A stretch of 64,000 nt of DNA from Agrypnia vestita. Taxonomy: Eukaryota > Arthropoda > Insecta > Trichoptera > Phryganeidae. The stretch lies in NCBI GenBank assembly GCA_016648135.1, contig JADDOH010023017.1, positions 1 to 64,000 of the forward strand, read 5' to 3'. The notes under the pieces are model-generated. The model saw nothing but the letters and a program-made list of their open reading frames with translations. It did not search any database and was not told where the DNA came from. Numbering within the stretch: position 1 is the stretch's first letter; every line of letters begins with the position of its first letter. Positions 63,560 to 64,000 of the stretch are shown in pieces. The position numbers and the translations under genes were made by a program.

Positions 63560-64000
63560 TTGTTGACTTGGAAGGAGGAACATTTTCTATTGAAAAGGAT
63601 TGAAAATATTTACTCTTTTAGTGAATTACGTTAAAATATGTTTTACATTTGCTTTCCGAAAATATGTTGGCGGTGAATCAGCCTTAGTGAAACATAATCC
63701 TGTGCATTCATTTCTTAAGTTATCCAGTATTTTGGATCCATGCCATTTCAATTCATCACTACGCTTTCGTAAAAATATACAACTGTTACAATTTATTTAA
63801 ACTAACAGTTAAGCTATAATATTATAAAACTGCTTGCTGCTTGGCCCTGCGACTATTATTACGACGATATGTAATTTTGATAAAAGTTTATGTTACCGGT
63901 TTTACCGAGTTACCGATTTAAAGCCGGAACGGTGATTTTAAAATTAATATTCTGTTCATTTTGATGATGATGAAAATGCTTCTTAGACACACAAATAATC
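63560..64000. other. unassigned stretch
   Basis: A 66-codon plus frame (63600-63800) shows no domain. Nothing else recognised. Confidence 0.3.

Overview
The window is about 70% A+T by eye and looks like nuclear DNA of an insect, possibly one with a large, repeat-rich genome such as a beetle; the order is not settled by the sequence. The evidence is the repeat content: a Helitron, jockey/CR1-, L2- and RTE-type non-LTR retrotransposons, Penelope-like remnants, Tc1, pogo and hAT DNA transposons, tRNA-derived SINEs and solo LTR-like pieces. There are no operons, rRNA genes or CRISPR arrays. I found no complete host gene; the one host-gene hint is a possible first coding exon on the minus strand at 63273-63315.

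Layout. 1-4314: the right-hand part of a Helitron, with Rep and Pif1-type helicase broken by one stop codon and one frameshift, a small MITE inside, a cluster of GC-rich hairpins and a clean 3' terminus (hairpin plus CTAG). 4315-5134: two direct copies of a repeat; the second preserves the empty site for the Helitron. 5808-6352: inverted-repeat element. 7442 to about 12450 (minus): a nearly complete jockey/CR1-type retrotransposon with an intact 964-aa endonuclease/reverse transcriptase ORF, a PHD-finger ORF1 with one frameshift and a 3 x 86-bp tandem array in the 3' UTR. 13400-26300: a patchwork of short relics (RTE-like ends, hAT MITE with 8-bp duplication, L2-like tail, foldback MITEs, LTR-like piece, degenerate tandem array). 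27673-31645: a SINE with 9-bp duplication next to a decayed jockey/CR1-type element that carries an RTE-like insertion with a 13-bp duplication. 32100-35400: SINE tail, Penelope-like fragments, inverted-repeat element. 35916-37951: pogo/Tigger-like element with its own nested hAT MITE. 38340-39843: another non-LTR reverse transcriptase. 43255-44035: repeat split by an internally deleted RTE-like insertion. 48799-50338: decayed Tc1-like transposon. 51757-52262: third member of the foldback MITE family. 53755-64000: retrotransposon tails, LTR-like piece, SINEs, a GC-rich unassigned island and the possible host exon.

How the parts relate. Almost everything is dead or non-autonomous; the only long intact frame is the 964-aa ORF2. 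Several insertions can be ordered in time because host sequence resumes in frame or a second uninterrupted copy lies in the same window. A recurring theme is short motifs resembling the hammerhead ribozyme core (CTGANGA, stem, GAAA), often inside inverted-repeat arms, which fits Penelope-like terminal repeats.
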